The translations under genes were made by a program, and so were the position numbers. This document shows, in pieces, positions 6,131 through 6,315 of a stretch of DNA of 6,315 nt. The stretch covers positions 1 to 6,315 of the forward strand of contig JAHQWS010000148.1 of assembly GCA_029856295.1 (NCBI GenBank), written 5' to 3'. A model generated the notes under the pieces. The model saw nothing but the letters and a program-made list of their open reading frames with translations. It did not search any database and was not told the DNA's origin. Positions within the stretch are counted from its first letter, which is position 1. Each line of letters starts with the position of its first letter. The stretch comes from Promethearchaeia archaeon. Its GTDB lineage: Archaea > Asgardarchaeota > Lokiarchaeia > Sigyniarchaeales > SOKP01.

Positions 6131-6315
6131 TTATTTTTCCATAAATCTTTTTCCTTGAATATTTGTTAAAATTGCCCCCTCACCACGCATAGCTTCTGTA
6201 ATTAAGAACGATTTTGCATAAGGATGATACAAACAAGTAGGGTGAAATTGATAAAACTCCATATTTGCGATTGTAGCCCCCGCACGATAGGCCATAGCAA
6301 TGCCATCTCCAGATG
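6131..6315 (-). pseudogene. nadB: L-aspartate oxidase (NadB) fragment, truncated at its 3' end; 5' end outside the window
   Basis: L-aspartate oxidase is an FAD enzyme that converts aspartate to iminoaspartate, the first step of quinolinate/NAD synthesis. The visible 60 residues read SGDGIAMAYRAGATIANMEF, then YQFHPTCLYHPYAKSFLITE and AMRGEGAILTNIQGKRFMEK, followed by TAA (6131-6133). The QFHPT-LYHP segment with its active-site His and the FLITEAMRGEGA segment are characteristic of NadB, and distinguish it from the succinate dehydrogenase flavoprotein, which lacks LYHP. The next block in intact enzymes, the ELAPRDIVARAI-type segment carrying a catalytic Arg, and the whole C-terminal half (full length about 500-540) are missing. 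The stop comes where the DNA switches to methyltransferase coding sequence. The product would be inactive. The upstream part lies beyond the window. Confidence 0.8.

Noticed and set aside
6131..6315. Succinate dehydrogenase / fumarate reductase flavoprotein as identity of the right-edge fragment
   Set aside because: The shared FHPT and RGEG motifs fit both families, but LYHP followed by FLITEAMRGEGA is the aspartate oxidase pattern.

Overview
The window is AT-rich DNA, most likely archaeal. Strong TATA-like boxes (TTTATAAATA, TTTAAATA) sit about 25 nt upstream of plausible transcript starts, there are no clear bacterial -35/-10 pairs, ribosome-binding sites are weak, and T-tracts rather than classical hairpins follow genes. 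The gene mix (2-oxoacid dehydrogenase E1, GPH-family symporter, ribbon-helix-helix regulator, sulfatase) would suit an Asgard/Lokiarchaeia-type genome, but that placement is a low-confidence impression, not something the sequence proves.

Layout: (1) 1-666 (+) is the 3' two thirds of a 2-oxoacid dehydrogenase E1 beta subunit gene, running in from the left edge and converging on (2) 746-2155 (-), a complete MelB-like (GPH family) cation symporter. (3) 2333-2929 (-) encodes a 198-residue protein with an N-terminal ribbon-helix-helix DNA-binding domain and an unrecognised C-terminal domain. (4) 3083-4627 (+), divergent from the regulator, encodes a complete cytoplasmic sulfatase-superfamily hydrolase with a C-M-P-N-R active-site motif. 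(5) 4697-4894 (+) looks like the C-terminal scrap of a flavodoxin-like FMN reductase. (6) 4971-6110 (-) is the C-terminal part of an N6-adenine DNA methyltransferase / restriction-modification protein without its catalytic N-terminal half. (7) 6131-6315 (-) is an internal piece of L-aspartate oxidase (NadB), cut off by a stop just before its catalytic arginine segment and abutting the methyltransferase fragment.

The central block (746-4627) looks like one small regulon. The same 21-bp operator, TTGTGATA-N5-TATYACAA, occurs twice: immediately upstream of the symporter TATA box (2256-2276), and in the divergent regulator/sulfatase intergenic region (2971-2991), where its arms are a perfect inverted repeat. 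The ungapped similarity of the two sites extends across about 47 bp, including the TATA boxes. The simplest reading is that the ribbon-helix-helix protein binds both sites, controls itself and co-regulates the symporter and the sulfatase. The sulfatase has no signal peptide, so a sulfated (or other acid-ester) small molecule would be imported first, perhaps by the symporter, and hydrolysed inside the cell. The substrate is unknown.

The right-hand third (4628-6315) is a graveyard of gene fragments, and its NadB/methyltransferase junction is either a real deletion scar or an assembly chimera.
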